DNA of 64,000 nucleotides, taken from Parvibaculum lavamentivorans DS-1. GTDB taxonomy: Bacteria > Pseudomonadota > Alphaproteobacteria > Parvibaculales > Parvibaculaceae. Under the pieces are notes generated by a model. It saw nothing but the letters and a program-made list of their open reading frames with translations. It was not told the origin of the DNA and made no database searches. Positions 48,213-56,799 of this stretch are shown piece after piece. The stretch lies in NCBI RefSeq assembly GCF_000017565.1, contig NC_009719.1, positions 124,001-188,000 of the forward strand, written 5' to 3'. Position 1 is the stretch's first letter; each line of letters opens with the position of its first letter. Position numbers and translations under genes: made by a program.

Positions 48213-48656
48213 ATGATCGACCGCTCCTTCATCGGCCACGAATTCGCGCCCGTCGCGGCGGAACTCGAGAAGGGCCGCCTGCGCTTCTTCGCCCGGGCGA
48301 CCGGCAACACCGACCCCGTCTATTCCGACGAGGCGGCGGCGCGCGCGGCGGGTTATCCCTCCCTTCCCGCGCCGCCCACCTTCCTCTTCTGCATGGAAAT
48401 GGACCGCGACGATCCGATGGATTTTCTCGGTATGTTGAAGGTCGATCTCGGCCGCGTGCTGCATGGCGAGCAGAATTTCACCTACCACGCTCCCGTCTGC
48501 GCGGGCGACACCGTCACCTTCCGCACGCGCATCTCCGACATCTACGACAAGAAGAACGGCGCGCTCGAATTCATCGTCATGGACACCGAATGCCGCAATC
48601 AGAAGGGCGTCCATGTCGCGGATATGCGCCGCTCCATCGTCGTTCGAAACGGATAA
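48213..48656 (+). CDS. MaoC-like hydratase-fold protein, first of a pair
   Basis: Hot-dog protein of 147 residues (FAS1/MaoC_dehydratase_N type) opening IDRSFIGHEFAPVAAELEKG and RFFARATGNTDPVYSDEAAA, then APPTFLFC. The usual hydratase Asp/His active pair of MaoC is only partly visible (no D-x-N-P-x-H motif), as expected for the non-catalytic half of a two-part hydratase. It is followed after 11 bp by the catalytic-type half. The two may form a heteromeric enoyl-CoA hydratase like ChsH2-ChsH1. Confidence 0.85.
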   Translation: MIDRSFIGHEFAPVAAELEKGRLRFFARATGNTDPVYSDEAAARAAGYPSLPAPPTFLFCMEMDRDDPMDFLGMLKVDLGRVLHGEQNFTYHAPVCAGDTVTFRTRISDIYDKKNGALEFIVMDTECRNQKGVHVADMRRSIVVRNG

Positions 48657-48667
48657 GGAAGCCCGCA

Positions 48668-49081
48668 ATGGATATCGCAACCGCCGCCCCCGGCACGGAG
48701 ATCGGCAGCCTGACCGCCGATCCCGTCACCCGCCACATGCTCGCGCTTTATTGCGGTGCTTCCAGCGACCATAACCCGATCCATGTCGACATCGATTTCG
48801 CGAAGGCCGCCGGCATGCCGGATGTCTTCGCGCACGGCATGCTCTCGATGGCCTTCCTCGGAAGGCTCCTCACGAAGCTCGCGCCCCAAACCTCGCTTCG
48901 CAGCTTCGGCGCGCGCTTCACCTCGATCACGCCGCTTGGCGCCGAAATTTCCTGCACCGCGAAGCTCGTCGAGCGCTTCGAGGAAGCGGGCGAGAAGCGC
49001 GCGAAGCTCGAACTCGTCGCCATGGACAGAAAAAGCAACGACGTGAAGCTCATGGGCGAAGCCGTCGTCGCGCTCCGGTAG
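48668..49081 (+). CDS. MaoC-like enoyl-CoA hydratase, catalytic half
   Basis: Hot-dog hydratase of 137 residues. The R-hydratase signature SSDHNPIHVDIDFAKAAGMP carries the catalytic Asp and His and FAHGMLSMAFLGRLL follows. It would hydrate a trans-enoyl-CoA, presumably with the partner encoded just upstream. A GGAAG lies close to ATG 48668. The operon continues with an SDR dehydrogenase for the next oxidation step. Confidence 0.92.
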   Translation: MDIATAAPGTEIGSLTADPVTRHMLALYCGASSDHNPIHVDIDFAKAAGMPDVFAHGMLSMAFLGRLLTKLAPQTSLRSFGARFTSITPLGAEISCTAKLVERFEEAGEKRAKLELVAMDRKSNDVKLMGEAVVALR

Positions 49082-49098
49082 AACAGGGAAGAAACAAA

Positions 49099-49929
49099 GT
49101 GTCGAAACTCGAAGGAAAAGTCGCCCTCGTCTCGGGCTCTGGCCGCGGCATCGGCCGCGCGCTGGCAGTGAAGCTCGCGTCCGAAGGTGCCCGCGTCGTC
49201 GTCAACGACATGGACAAGGACCCCGCCGCCGAAACCGTGGAGGCGATCCGCGCCGCCGGCGGCGAAGCCGTCGCCTGCGTCGGCAGCGTCACGGAAGCGG
49301 ATTTCGGCGACCGTTTCGTCAAGACCGCGCTCGACACATGGGGCGGGCTCGACATCATCGTCAACAATGCGGGCTACACCTGGGACAATGTCATCCAGAA
49401 GATGTCGGACGAGCAGTTCCAGGCGATGCTCGACGTCCATCTCGCCGCGCCTTTCCGCATCCTGCGCGCAGCGGCGGAACCGATCCGCGTCTTCGCCAAG
49501 AAGGAGGCACAGGAAGGCCGCGAAGTTTTCCGCAAGGTTGTGAATATTTCCTCCGTTGCGGGTCTCGGCGGCAACACAGGCCAGGTTAGCTACTCCTCCG
49601 CCAAGGCCGGTCTCGTCGGCATGACGAAAACCATGTCGAAGGAATGGGGGCGCTACAAAGTCAATGTCAACTGCGTCGCCTTCGGCTTCATCCGGACGCG
49701 CCTCACCCAGCCGCTCACGGGCGAGGGCGCGAGCATTGATGTCGAGGGCCGGAAGATCGCCGTCGGTGTCCAGCCTGCCTTCATCGACGCGATGGAAAAG
49801 CAGATGATCCCCATCGGCCGTGCCGGCACGCCGGAAGAAGCCGCCGACGGCGTCTACCTCTTCTGCGCCCCTGAATCGAACTACATCAGCGGTCAGGTGA
49901 TCGTGGTTGGCGGCGGCGTCTCGATGTGA
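49099..49929 (+). CDS. SDR dehydrogenase (17-beta-HSD4/hydroxyacyl-CoA type)
   Basis: Classical short-chain dehydrogenase of 276 residues, starting at GTG 49099. It has SGSGRGIGRALAVKLA for the coenzyme, NNAGYTWDNV, and the intact catalytic set in VNISSVAGLGGNTGQVSYSSAKAG (Ser, Tyr and Lys). The preference for NAD is suggested by VVVNDMDKD, an acidic residue after the second strand. In context it oxidises the beta-hydroxyacyl-CoA formed by the MaoC hydratase before thiolysis. It ends the operon and is convergent with the Rieske gene, 24 bp away, with no clear terminator. Confidence 0.94.
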   Translation: MSKLEGKVALVSGSGRGIGRALAVKLASEGARVVVNDMDKDPAAETVEAIRAAGGEAVACVGSVTEADFGDRFVKTALDTWGGLDIIVNNAGYTWDNVIQKMSDEQFQAMLDVHLAAPFRILRAAAEPIRVFAKKEAQEGREVFRKVVNISSVAGLGGNTGQVSYSSAKAGLVGMTKTMSKEWGRYKVNVNCVAFGFIRTRLTQPLTGEGASIDVEGRKIAVGVQPAFIDAMEKQMIPIGRAGTPEEAADGVYLFCAPESNYISGQVIVVGGGVSM

Positions 49930-49953
49930 ACTTCACGAAACCTCGGCGCGTTT

Positions 49954-50976
49954 TCAACGATGCGCCGAGGCCACCATTTCCTGAAACTGGATGACACCAT
50001 TCTCGTGAACGGAGGAAAGCCGTCCCCGTTCGTAGATGCCGGTTTCGAGATTTCTTTGTACGGCAATGCAGATATCGATGTCTTCCTTTGCCACCATGTA
50101 GGCCCAGTCGATAAGTGCATCTCGCTCTGCTTGCTTCGTCGGATCGAGGTCCTTCACGAAGTAGCGATAGGTCAGCTTCATGCGGCGAGGCCCCAAAGGT
50201 TCGAGCTGCGCGACGTTCATTCCCCAGTTGTACATATTGAAAAAGAGCCCCGGCAGCCGCCATACCCAGAAGCCATCCGTCTTGCCGCCGTCACGCGCGT
50301 CCGCCATGTGGCTCTGCAGCGTATGTCCTACCGTCGCGATTTTATAGCTCGCCATGTCAATCGCTGCGTTGAGCCCCGGATGGATCGTAGGTATGTGCCA
50401 TGCCTCGGCATAGTTGTCGCCATAGGTTTTCCAGTTCACATCCGCCTCGATCGTGAACTCGCGAGCGAGCTGCATCTCCTCCAGGGGATAGCGTAGCGCC
50501 GCGGTGGCGATATCTGCCAGCCAGCCGGAGAGCGGCATCGCCGCAAGATCGAGCGACACGAAGACCAGTCCGCGCCATATCTCGCAGCGGATGGGAAAGA
50601 GTCCGTACTCCTCCTTGTCGATCTCCATGGTGGGGGCGCCACGCAGCCGGCCCTCGAAATCGTAAAGCCAGCGGTGATAGGGGCAACTGAGTCGCTCCAC
50701 ATGTCCCGCGCATTCTTGCACCAAGGGGGAAGCGCGGTGGCGGCAGGCATTGTGAAAGGCGCGCACCAAGCCGTCCTTGCCTTTGATCGCGAAAATCGGG
50801 TAGCCCGCAAACGTCGCTGAAACATAATCGCCCGCTACATCGAACTGTTGCGTACGGGCTATCAGGAACCAGTGCTTTGCCCAGATTTCACGGCGTTCTA
50901 TTTGCCAAGCGTCCTCGCTCCAGTACCAATCGGCGGGCAGTGTTTCCGGGCTGGATTTGACAAGGGTATCGGACAT
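49954..50976 (-). CDS. Rieske non-heme iron oxygenase, alpha subunit
   Basis: Oxygenase component of 340 residues. The Rieske cluster ligands are Cys-78 and His-80 in NACRHRAS and Cys-98 and His-101 in SCPYHRW. The mononuclear iron ligands His-194 and His-199 lie in YAEAWHIPTIHP with the bridging Asp-187 just before. The third carboxylate ligand is probably in the acidic C-terminal helix (KEDIDICIAVQ). Such enzymes hydroxylate rings or cleave N- or O-methyl groups; the family members with this short length are often demethylases. No reductase gene is adjacent. It is downstream of the LuxR-type gene but has its own upstream region. Confidence 0.92.
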   Translation of the reverse strand: MSDTLVKSSPETLPADWYWSEDAWQIERREIWAKHWFLIARTQQFDVAGDYVSATFAGYPIFAIKGKDGLVRAFHNACRHRASPLVQECAGHVERLSCPYHRWLYDFEGRLRGAPTMEIDKEEYGLFPIRCEIWRGLVFVSLDLAAMPLSGWLADIATAALRYPLEEMQLAREFTIEADVNWKTYGDNYAEAWHIPTIHPGLNAAIDMASYKIATVGHTLQSHMADARDGGKTDGFWVWRLPGLFFNMYNWGMNVAQLEPLGPRRMKLTYRYFVKDLDPTKQAERDALIDWAYMVAKEDIDICIAVQRNLETGIYERGRLSSVHENGVIQFQEMVASAHR

Positions 50977-51029
50977 TGGGCGCTCCTCCGTTTCCGGGAG
51001 AGGCTATCGGCCAGTGCGGCTCCTCAAAA

Positions 51030-51045
51030 TGCCCTGCATGGGACA
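51030..51045. promoter_or_regulatory. Candidate operator before the Rieske gene
   Basis: On the minus strand the sequence reads TGTCCCATGCAGGGCA, about 54 bases upstream of the Rieske start. It matches 12 of 16 bases with the perfect palindrome TGTCCTATCTAGGACA upstream of the DUF1302 gene (53462-53477), which suggests one regulator for both. Confidence 0.45.
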
Positions 51046-51056
51046 GGGTGTACCGC

Positions 51057-51896
51057 TTAGGTCTCCGCGCGATGGGTGACCGCTTCGTCCAGTGTCTCGA
51101 AGAAGAGCGCCAGCAGCTCCGCTTGCGAGCGCACATCGAGCTTCACGTAAATACGCTTGATGTGGTTGCGTACCGTACCGGGCGCGATACCAAGCATACG
51201 GCCCACGGATTTCGGCGGTAGCCCTTTCAGCAGCAGGTTGGTCACCTCCTTTTCCCGGTCGCTCAAACTGTCTCCGCCAAAACGGCGATATGCGGTGGAG
51301 AGGATCTGATGGAGCTGGAATGAGCGGTCTTGTTCCTCATTGTCCTGCCGGTCGAGGAGTGCCCAAAAATGCTGCGCCGCCGCTTCCACGGCCGGCAGCA
51401 CGGCTTCCAGCCGCCGGTACTCCGTCGTGCTGAAGGCGGGCTTGTCCGCAAGCCGCATCAGCGACACATAGCAAGCGAGATCGTGCTCCAGATAGAGCAG
51501 ATAGCAAATCTCGTCCACCATCCCATAGGGCCGGTAATAGGAGAGGTAATAGTCGCTCTTGCGGAAGTCCGGCGGAAACATTTCTTTCGGAGAGAGACAG
51601 ACGCTTTCGCTGCGCGCCACAAACTGGTCATAGGTCGGATCGAGAAGATACTTGCCGTCCGTGTAACCTTCATTCCACTCGTCGCGTCCATCGAAATCGA
51701 TGATGATCGGCGGCACATCGGCGCGGTAAAAGCCGATATAGATTTGCGTCTCGGGAACGAGGTATCGCAATCCAGTTGCAAGCTTCGTTGCGCTCACGTG
51801 AACGTCGCCGGCCGACAGACTCTCCGCAAGCCGTCCGCTCCAACCCGCCACCGCGCTCAGGGATAATGTTCCCTTGAAATCATTCTCGTTCTTCAT
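51057..51896 (-). CDS. LuxR-family transcription regulator
   Basis: Regulator of 279 residues. The C-terminal LuxR-type HTH is DSLSDREKEVTNLLLKGLPP and KSVGRMLGIAPGTVRNHIKRIYVKL (about 210-260). The N-terminal 190 residues are not an obvious receiver or autoinducer-binding domain; they have aromatic-rich segments such as RKSDYYLSYYRPYGMVDE, consistent with a ligand-sensing fold. It is divergent from the aminotransferase gene and upstream of the Rieske gene, so it is the best candidate for the local regulator of this catabolic island. No sensor kinase is next to it. Confidence 0.9.
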   Translation of the reverse strand: MKNENDFKGTLSLSAVAGWSGRLAESLSAGDVHVSATKLATGLRYLVPETQIYIGFYRADVPPIIIDFDGRDEWNEGYTDGKYLLDPTYDQFVARSESVCLSPKEMFPPDFRKSDYYLSYYRPYGMVDEICYLLYLEHDLACYVSLMRLADKPAFSTTEYRRLEAVLPAVEAAAQHFWALLDRQDNEEQDRSFQLHQILSTAYRRFGGDSLSDREKEVTNLLLKGLPPKSVGRMLGIAPGTVRNHIKRIYVKLDVRSQAELLALFFETLDEAVTHRAET

Positions 51897-51976
51897 GCCC
51901 GGTGGATAGATCCTGATTGTGGGTTCTTGCGTGAGGTTTTTCTATCACGTGCCGCGCCACGGCGCAGCCTGTGAAG

Positions 51977-51986
51977 GGCTATAGCC
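51977..51986. promoter_or_regulatory. 10-bp palindrome in the luxR-aminotransferase gap
   Basis: GGCTATAGCC is a perfect palindrome midway in the 167-bp divergent gap. It is short, so it may be chance, but its place between the regulator gene and the aminotransferase gene fits an activator site. Confidence 0.3.
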
Positions 51987-52063
51987 TACCAAGGCCACAG
52001 ATGACGCAGGTTCTTTAGCGTAAGGATTTCCGCTGAGACAGTCGTCAAGCAAGGAGAATTCCC

Positions 52064-53455
52064 GTGAGCCTGGCAGAGCGCGAAATTAACCAGCGCAGTG
52101 TCGAAGAGACCGACCGCCGCCACAATATCCATCCATTTACCGACCTTGCGGTGATGGAGACCGCCGAGCGCACGGTGATCGAGTCAGCCAAGGGCAATTA
52201 CGTCTATAGCGATGACGGCCGTAAATTCCTCGACGGTCTAGGTGGCATGTGGTGCGTGAACATAGGCCACGGCCGCGATGAAATGGCGGATGCCATCGCA
52301 GAGCAAATACGCCGTCTCGATTATTACTCGCCTTTTGATGACCTTACCTCGGCCCCCATGGCGGCTCTTGCCGAGGCTCTTACCGCGCGTGCCCCGGGCT
52401 CGCTCAATCGGGTTCTTTTCACGACAGGCGGCTCCACAGCGGCAGACAGTGCCATCCGCCTCATCCACCACTACTTCATTCGCCTCGGCGAGCCCGCGCG
52501 CCAACACATCATCACGCGCGACAAAGCTTATCACGGTAGCACCTATCTCACTGCCTCATTGAGCGACCGAGGCTATTCGACAGATTGGCGCCCCGAATCC
52601 GGCTTTATTCATCATCTCTCGGCGCCAAGTCTTTACCGCCGCCCTGCCGGCACAACCGAAGCAGAATTCACGGATATTCTGGCCGCGGAATTCGAAGCGA
52701 AGATACTCGAACTCGGACCGGAGAACGTCGCCTGCTTCATCGCGGAGCCGATTCAGGGATCCGGTGGCGTTATCGTGCCGCCCGCGAACTATCACCCCCG
52801 TATGCTCGAAATCTGCCGCAAATACGGGCTTCTGTATGTAGCCGACGAGGTCGTGACCGCCTTCGGCCGGCTCGGGCATTTCTTCGCCTCTGAGGATTAT
52901 TTCGGCATCGTCCCGGACATCATCACCTGTGCGAAGGGCCTCACCTCGGGTTACATCCCCGCCGGCGCTGTCATCATGTCGGATGAGATATATGAAGTGC
53001 TGAGCCGTCCGGGTGCCTATTTCAACACTGGATTCACTTATACGGGGCATGCGGTTGCGTGTGCGGCAGCATTAAAGAATATCGAGATCATCGAACGCGA
53101 GCGCATCTGCGAACGGGTCCAGGAAATAGGTCCCTATTTCGAAGAAAGGCTTGCTCCGCTGTCGGAGCTGCCGCTGGTCGGTGACGTGCGCGGCCGCCTC
53201 TTCATGATGTGCATTGAGTATGTCGCGGACAAGGAGCGGAAGGAGCTCTTCGCCGATGAGGTCCGCATCGGCAAGCGCATCTGGCGTCATTGCCAGAAGC
53301 GCGGTCTGCTCGTGCGTCCTCTCGCACATTTGAATGTTCTCTCGCCACCGCTGACCCTGGAGAGAGGCGAAATCGATTTCATCGCCGATGTGCTCCACGA
53401 TGCAATTCTCGATACGGCCGACGAGTTGACGCGGGATGGGATAAAGACCTGTTAG
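52064..53455 (+). CDS. Class III (omega) aminotransferase
   Basis: PLP-dependent transaminase of 463 residues, starting at GTG 52064 with AAGGAG upstream. The PLP lysine is Lys-291 in TCAKGLTSGYIPAGAVI, with the coenzyme phosphate site FTTGGSTAADSAIRL and VADEVVTAFGRLG before it. It belongs to the taurine/diamine-pyruvate and beta-alanine group and would turn a terminal amine into an aldehyde. The aldehyde dehydrogenase encoded at 59572-60993 could take the next step. It lies 130 bp upstream of the DUF1302 gene. Confidence 0.92.
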   Translation: MSLAEREINQRSVEETDRRHNIHPFTDLAVMETAERTVIESAKGNYVYSDDGRKFLDGLGGMWCVNIGHGRDEMADAIAEQIRRLDYYSPFDDLTSAPMAALAEALTARAPGSLNRVLFTTGGSTAADSAIRLIHHYFIRLGEPARQHIITRDKAYHGSTYLTASLSDRGYSTDWRPESGFIHHLSAPSLYRRPAGTTEAEFTDILAAEFEAKILELGPENVACFIAEPIQGSGGVIVPPANYHPRMLEICRKYGLLYVADEVVTAFGRLGHFFASEDYFGIVPDIITCAKGLTSGYIPAGAVIMSDEIYEVLSRPGAYFNTGFTYTGHAVACAAALKNIEIIERERICERVQEIGPYFEERLAPLSELPLVGDVRGRLFMMCIEYVADKERKELFADEVRIGKRIWRHCQKRGLLVRPLAHLNVLSPPLTLERGEIDFIADVLHDAILDTADELTRDGIKTC

Positions 53456-53461
53456 AGCCTG

Positions 53462-53477
53462 TGTCCTATCTAGGACA
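53462..53477. promoter_or_regulatory. 16-bp palindromic operator before the DUF1302 gene
   Basis: TGTCCTATCTAGGACA is a perfect inverted repeat (7-bp arms, 2-base centre) directly after the aminotransferase stop and 109 bases upstream of the DUF1302 start. A related site precedes the Rieske gene. Confidence 0.55.
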
Positions 53478-53585
53478 TATCCCGCTTGCGACGATGCGTT
53501 CTAGCATTTCAGGATGGCCGTTGAGGGTTTGATGGCCTTGTATAGGGGCCGCTCTGGGGAGAGCGGTTTGGAAAAGGGGGTTTCG

Positions 53586-55292
53586 ATGTCGGGTCGTTAC
53601 GGGCGGTCTCGCGTTTCAGTGCTTTCGGGAGTCCTGGTGGCGGCAGGCCTCGCGGCTTCACCGGCTTTCGCCATGCAGTTCAAGCTCGGCGAGGCCGACG
53701 TCTCGATCGACACGACGGTGACTGCTTCCGCGGCGATCCGGACCTCCGATCGCAAGTGTATGTACATCAGCGCGACAAACCCCCAGGGCTGCGCCAATGA
53801 TGGGCTGACGGATAACTACGACGACGGCAATCTTAACTACGACCAGTGGGACGTCTTCTCTGCGCCGCTTTCGGGCATCAGCGAGTTCGAGATCAAACAG
53901 GGTGATTTCGGCTTCTTCGCGCGCGGCAGCTATTTCTTTGACGCCATTCAGTCGGACAAGAGCTCAACCCGGCGCACCGATCTAACGGACGCAGCGGTCA
54001 GCCGCGTCGGCCGCCGAGCCCGCCTTCTTGACGCCTATGTCTATGGCGATGTGGATGTCGCCGGCCTGCCTGTCAACTTCCGCCTCGGCAACCAGGTGCT
54101 CAACTGGGGCGAAAGCATTTTCTACGGCGGCGGCATTGCTGAAACAAACGCCTTCGACGTGACGAAGCTGCGCGGTGCCGGCGCCGAGATCAAGCAGGCT
54201 TACCTGCCCGCTCCCATGGCGGTGGTGCGGTTCGCGCCAGTAACCAATCTCGACGTCTCGGCCTATTACCAGTTTCGCTGGAATGAGACGGAACTCGATC
54301 CCGTCGGCACGTTCTTCTCGCTGGAGGATGCGGTCGGCCCCGGGGCAGTCGGCCTTTTCTACGGCCCGGCCTTTGGCTTCGGCGCCGTTGGCGATCCAGC
54401 GGCCTCTGGCGTCGATGCCCAGACGCAGTTCTTTCTCGGCACCGGCATTCCGCTCATCGCGGACGACCAGCCATCGCATGGAGGCCAGTGGGGCGTTTCC
54501 GCGCTCTATTTCAGCGAGGCGCTGCAAACCGAACTTGGACTCTATTACATGCGCTATCACCAGAAGGTGCCGGTAGTGGGCGCCAACGCGGCTTGCGATC
54601 CGGTCTTCGGCTGCTATCCGGTCGGCTACTACCGGAACTACGTGCCGGATCAGGACCTCTTCGGCGCATCGGCAAGCTTCGTCTGGCAGGACATTTCCTT
54701 CGGTCTCGATGTTGCCTACCAGCCGGACTATGCTGTACCGCTCGCCGATCCCTTCACCGCTGCGGCGACCGCAGCCTTCCTCGCCGATCCGGTGGGGTTC
54801 ACCGGAACTGGCAGTTCCGAAGGTTTCGTCCGTGAAAATCGCACTCAGGTCATCTTCAACGGCATCTACTCTGCCGGTCCGACTGCACCGCTCTTCGGTA
54901 CGGCGATCCAGGCTCTCGGCATGGACGATATGACCATCATCGGCGAAATGGCCTGGACGCATTTCGACAGCAAGCCGCTCGGCACCTTTGGCGATACCAA
55001 TGCTGTCGGATTCATCGCAGACATCACCGGCTCCTATCAAGGCATCTTCGGTACGCCCTGGGTACTCTATCCCGGCATCGCTTTCCGTTACGACATCACG
55101 GGGACTGCACTCGACTATGCGATGATGGATACGCATATCGACAATCGCAAGCAGGTCACGCTTCGCCTCACGGCCGACTATCAGTCGACGTGGAGTATCG
55201 GCGCCGCCTACACAAACAACTTCAGCGGCGGCTACAACAACTTCGCGACAGATCGCGACTTTGCGACCTTTACAGTTTCCTACGCCTTCTAG
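53586..55292 (+). CDS. DUF1302 outer membrane protein
   Basis: Protein of 568 residues with a signal peptide of about 29 residues (SGVLVAAGLAASPAFA). The body is rich in alternating strands with aromatic turns (RLGNQVLNWGES, SAYYQFRWNETELD) and it ends FATFTVSYAF, the C-terminal Phe signature of outer-membrane beta-barrels. It matches the DUF1302 family, which is repeatedly found with DUF1329 proteins and hydrophobic-substrate degradation genes. It probably forms a channel or receptor for the pathway substrate. The start is ATG 53586, after AAGGGGG. Confidence 0.9.
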   Translation: MSGRYGRSRVSVLSGVLVAAGLAASPAFAMQFKLGEADVSIDTTVTASAAIRTSDRKCMYISATNPQGCANDGLTDNYDDGNLNYDQWDVFSAPLSGISEFEIKQGDFGFFARGSYFFDAIQSDKSSTRRTDLTDAAVSRVGRRARLLDAYVYGDVDVAGLPVNFRLGNQVLNWGESIFYGGGIAETNAFDVTKLRGAGAEIKQAYLPAPMAVVRFAPVTNLDVSAYYQFRWNETELDPVGTFFSLEDAVGPGAVGLFYGPAFGFGAVGDPAASGVDAQTQFFLGTGIPLIADDQPSHGGQWGVSALYFSEALQTELGLYYMRYHQKVPVVGANAACDPVFGCYPVGYYRNYVPDQDLFGASASFVWQDISFGLDVAYQPDYAVPLADPFTAAATAAFLADPVGFTGTGSSEGFVRENRTQVIFNGIYSAGPTAPLFGTAIQALGMDDMTIIGEMAWTHFDSKPLGTFGDTNAVGFIADITGSYQGIFGTPWVLYPGIAFRYDITGTALDYAMMDTHIDNRKQVTLRLTADYQSTWSIGAAYTNNFSGGYNNFATDRDFATFTVSYAF

Positions 55293-55331
55293 GCAGCATG
55301 TGAAGTAACGGAAGGCGAAAGGAGAACACCG

Positions 55332-56687
55332 ATGTTTACCAAGGTTTCCGCAACTGCCGCTTTTGTTGCCTGCAGTATTGTTCTGGGCGCAGGCCAGGCA
55401 CAGGCAGACAGCGCCGCTGATCTCGGCGCGAAGCTCACGCCCATCGGCGCCGAGGTGGCGGGCAACGCTGCCGGCACGATACCCGCATGGAGCGGAGGTA
55501 TCGTCAATCCGCCGGCGGGTTACGTGCAGGGACAGGATTACGTCGATCCTTACGCGAACGACAAGAAGCTCTTCTCGATCACCAAAGACAATCTGGAGCA
55601 GTATCGCGACAATCTTGCCGCCGGCCAGATCGCGCTTCTTGATCGTTATGCCGGCTATCGCATGGATGTCTATCCGACTCACAGAAGCTGTGCCTTTCCC
55701 GCAAATGTCTATGAAAAGACAAAGGCGAATGTAGGTATGGCAAAGATCGAGAAAGTCGCACACGACTTGACCGATGCGGTGCCGGGCGGTTTCCCTTTCC
55801 CGCTACCTCAGTCTGGCGACGAGGTGATGTGGAATCACCGTACTGCCTATGAGGGAGTGGCGCGGAGCGTTGTCGGAACCACAGCCGTCGTTAATGCCGG
55901 CGGTCAGTTCGTGCCTCTAAAATGGGACGAACTGCGCCTCTCGAACTATTACAATCCCGCCCGCACGAACTTCGCGGAACTCCAGAATGTCCAACTCAAG
56001 TATCTGAGCACCTATATCGCACCGGCTCGTGTCGCGGGCGAAGCATACCTCGTTCATGAAACGCTGAACGGCGAGCGTAATGCCTGGTTCTACAGCCCGG
56101 GTCTGCGCCGCGTCCGCCGCGCGCCGACCCTCTCATATGACAATCCGGTCTCGGGCTATGAAGGCCTCGGTACCGCCGATCAGCTCTACATGTATAACGG
56201 CCGTCTCGATCGTTATGATTGGCAGCTTGTCGGCAAGAAGGAACTCTACATTCCTTACAACAACTACGAGTTTGCGAACTCGAAGCACAGCGTTGCCGAC
56301 CTCGTCGAACCAAACTTTCCCAACCGGGACGTGACCCGTTACGAACTGCACCGTGTTTGGGTTATCGAGGCAACACTGAAACAGGGCACGCGCCATCTCT
56401 TGCCGCGCCGCACTTTCTACATTGACGAAGACAGCTGGCGTGTTGTTGCGGCTGACATGTATGACAGCCGGGGCGGCCTCTGGCGTTATCAGGAAGAAAC
56501 GACTGTGAACGCCTATGACGTTCCCACTTGTTTCGGTTTCGGCCAGGCGCTTTATGATTTCCAGGCAGGTCGCTACATCCTGGACCTGGTCTTTAACGAC
56601 GATGCCCGTCCGAATTTCCACGCCGCCGCCAGCGTAACGGACAGCATGTTCGAAGTCGGCGCCCTTCGGAAGACGGGAACACGCTGA
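55332..56687 (+). CDS. DUF1329 periplasmic protein (LolA-like)
   Basis: Protein of 451 residues with a signal peptide ending AQAQADS near residue 25. Residues after that include GNAAGTIPAWSGGI and the family phrases LVHETLNGERNAWFYSPGLRRVRRAPTLSYDNP, which I cite only by position (about 236-268). DUF1329 proteins have a LolA/LolB-like fold expected to carry hydrophobic molecules through the periplasm. The gene follows the DUF1302 gene after 39 bp in one operon and ends before a strong terminator. It likely hands substrate between the outer-membrane DUF1302 protein and inner-membrane transport. Confidence 0.9.
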   Translation: MFTKVSATAAFVACSIVLGAGQAQADSAADLGAKLTPIGAEVAGNAAGTIPAWSGGIVNPPAGYVQGQDYVDPYANDKKLFSITKDNLEQYRDNLAAGQIALLDRYAGYRMDVYPTHRSCAFPANVYEKTKANVGMAKIEKVAHDLTDAVPGGFPFPLPQSGDEVMWNHRTAYEGVARSVVGTTAVVNAGGQFVPLKWDELRLSNYYNPARTNFAELQNVQLKYLSTYIAPARVAGEAYLVHETLNGERNAWFYSPGLRRVRRAPTLSYDNPVSGYEGLGTADQLYMYNGRLDRYDWQLVGKKELYIPYNNYEFANSKHSVADLVEPNFPNRDVTRYELHRVWVIEATLKQGTRHLLPRRTFYIDEDSWRVVAADMYDSRGGLWRYQEETTVNAYDVPTCFGFGQALYDFQAGRYILDLVFNDDARPNFHAAASVTDSMFEVGALRKTGTR

Positions 56688-56733
56688 GAGTTCTGGGGTG
56701 CCCTGCAGGGTCCCGCAGGGCAAAAAGGGGGCA

Positions 56734-56762
56734 GGGCGGGAGCGAAACTCCCGCCCTTTTTT
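56734..56762 (+). terminator. Terminator of the DUF1302-DUF1329 operon
   Basis: GGGCGGGAG-cgaaa-CTCCCGCCC is a perfect 9-bp stem followed by six Ts. A second hairpin (TGCCCTGC/GCAGGGCA, 56699-56722) lies just before it. Confidence 0.93.
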
Positions 56763-56799
56763 ATGTTAGAAAGACAAGTGGATGAGTGGTGGAGGCGGA

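Noticed and set aside
53982-55763. Open frame of 593 codons antisense to the DUF1302 gene
   Set aside because: No start context, no domain, and it runs through the DUF1302-DUF1329 junction.
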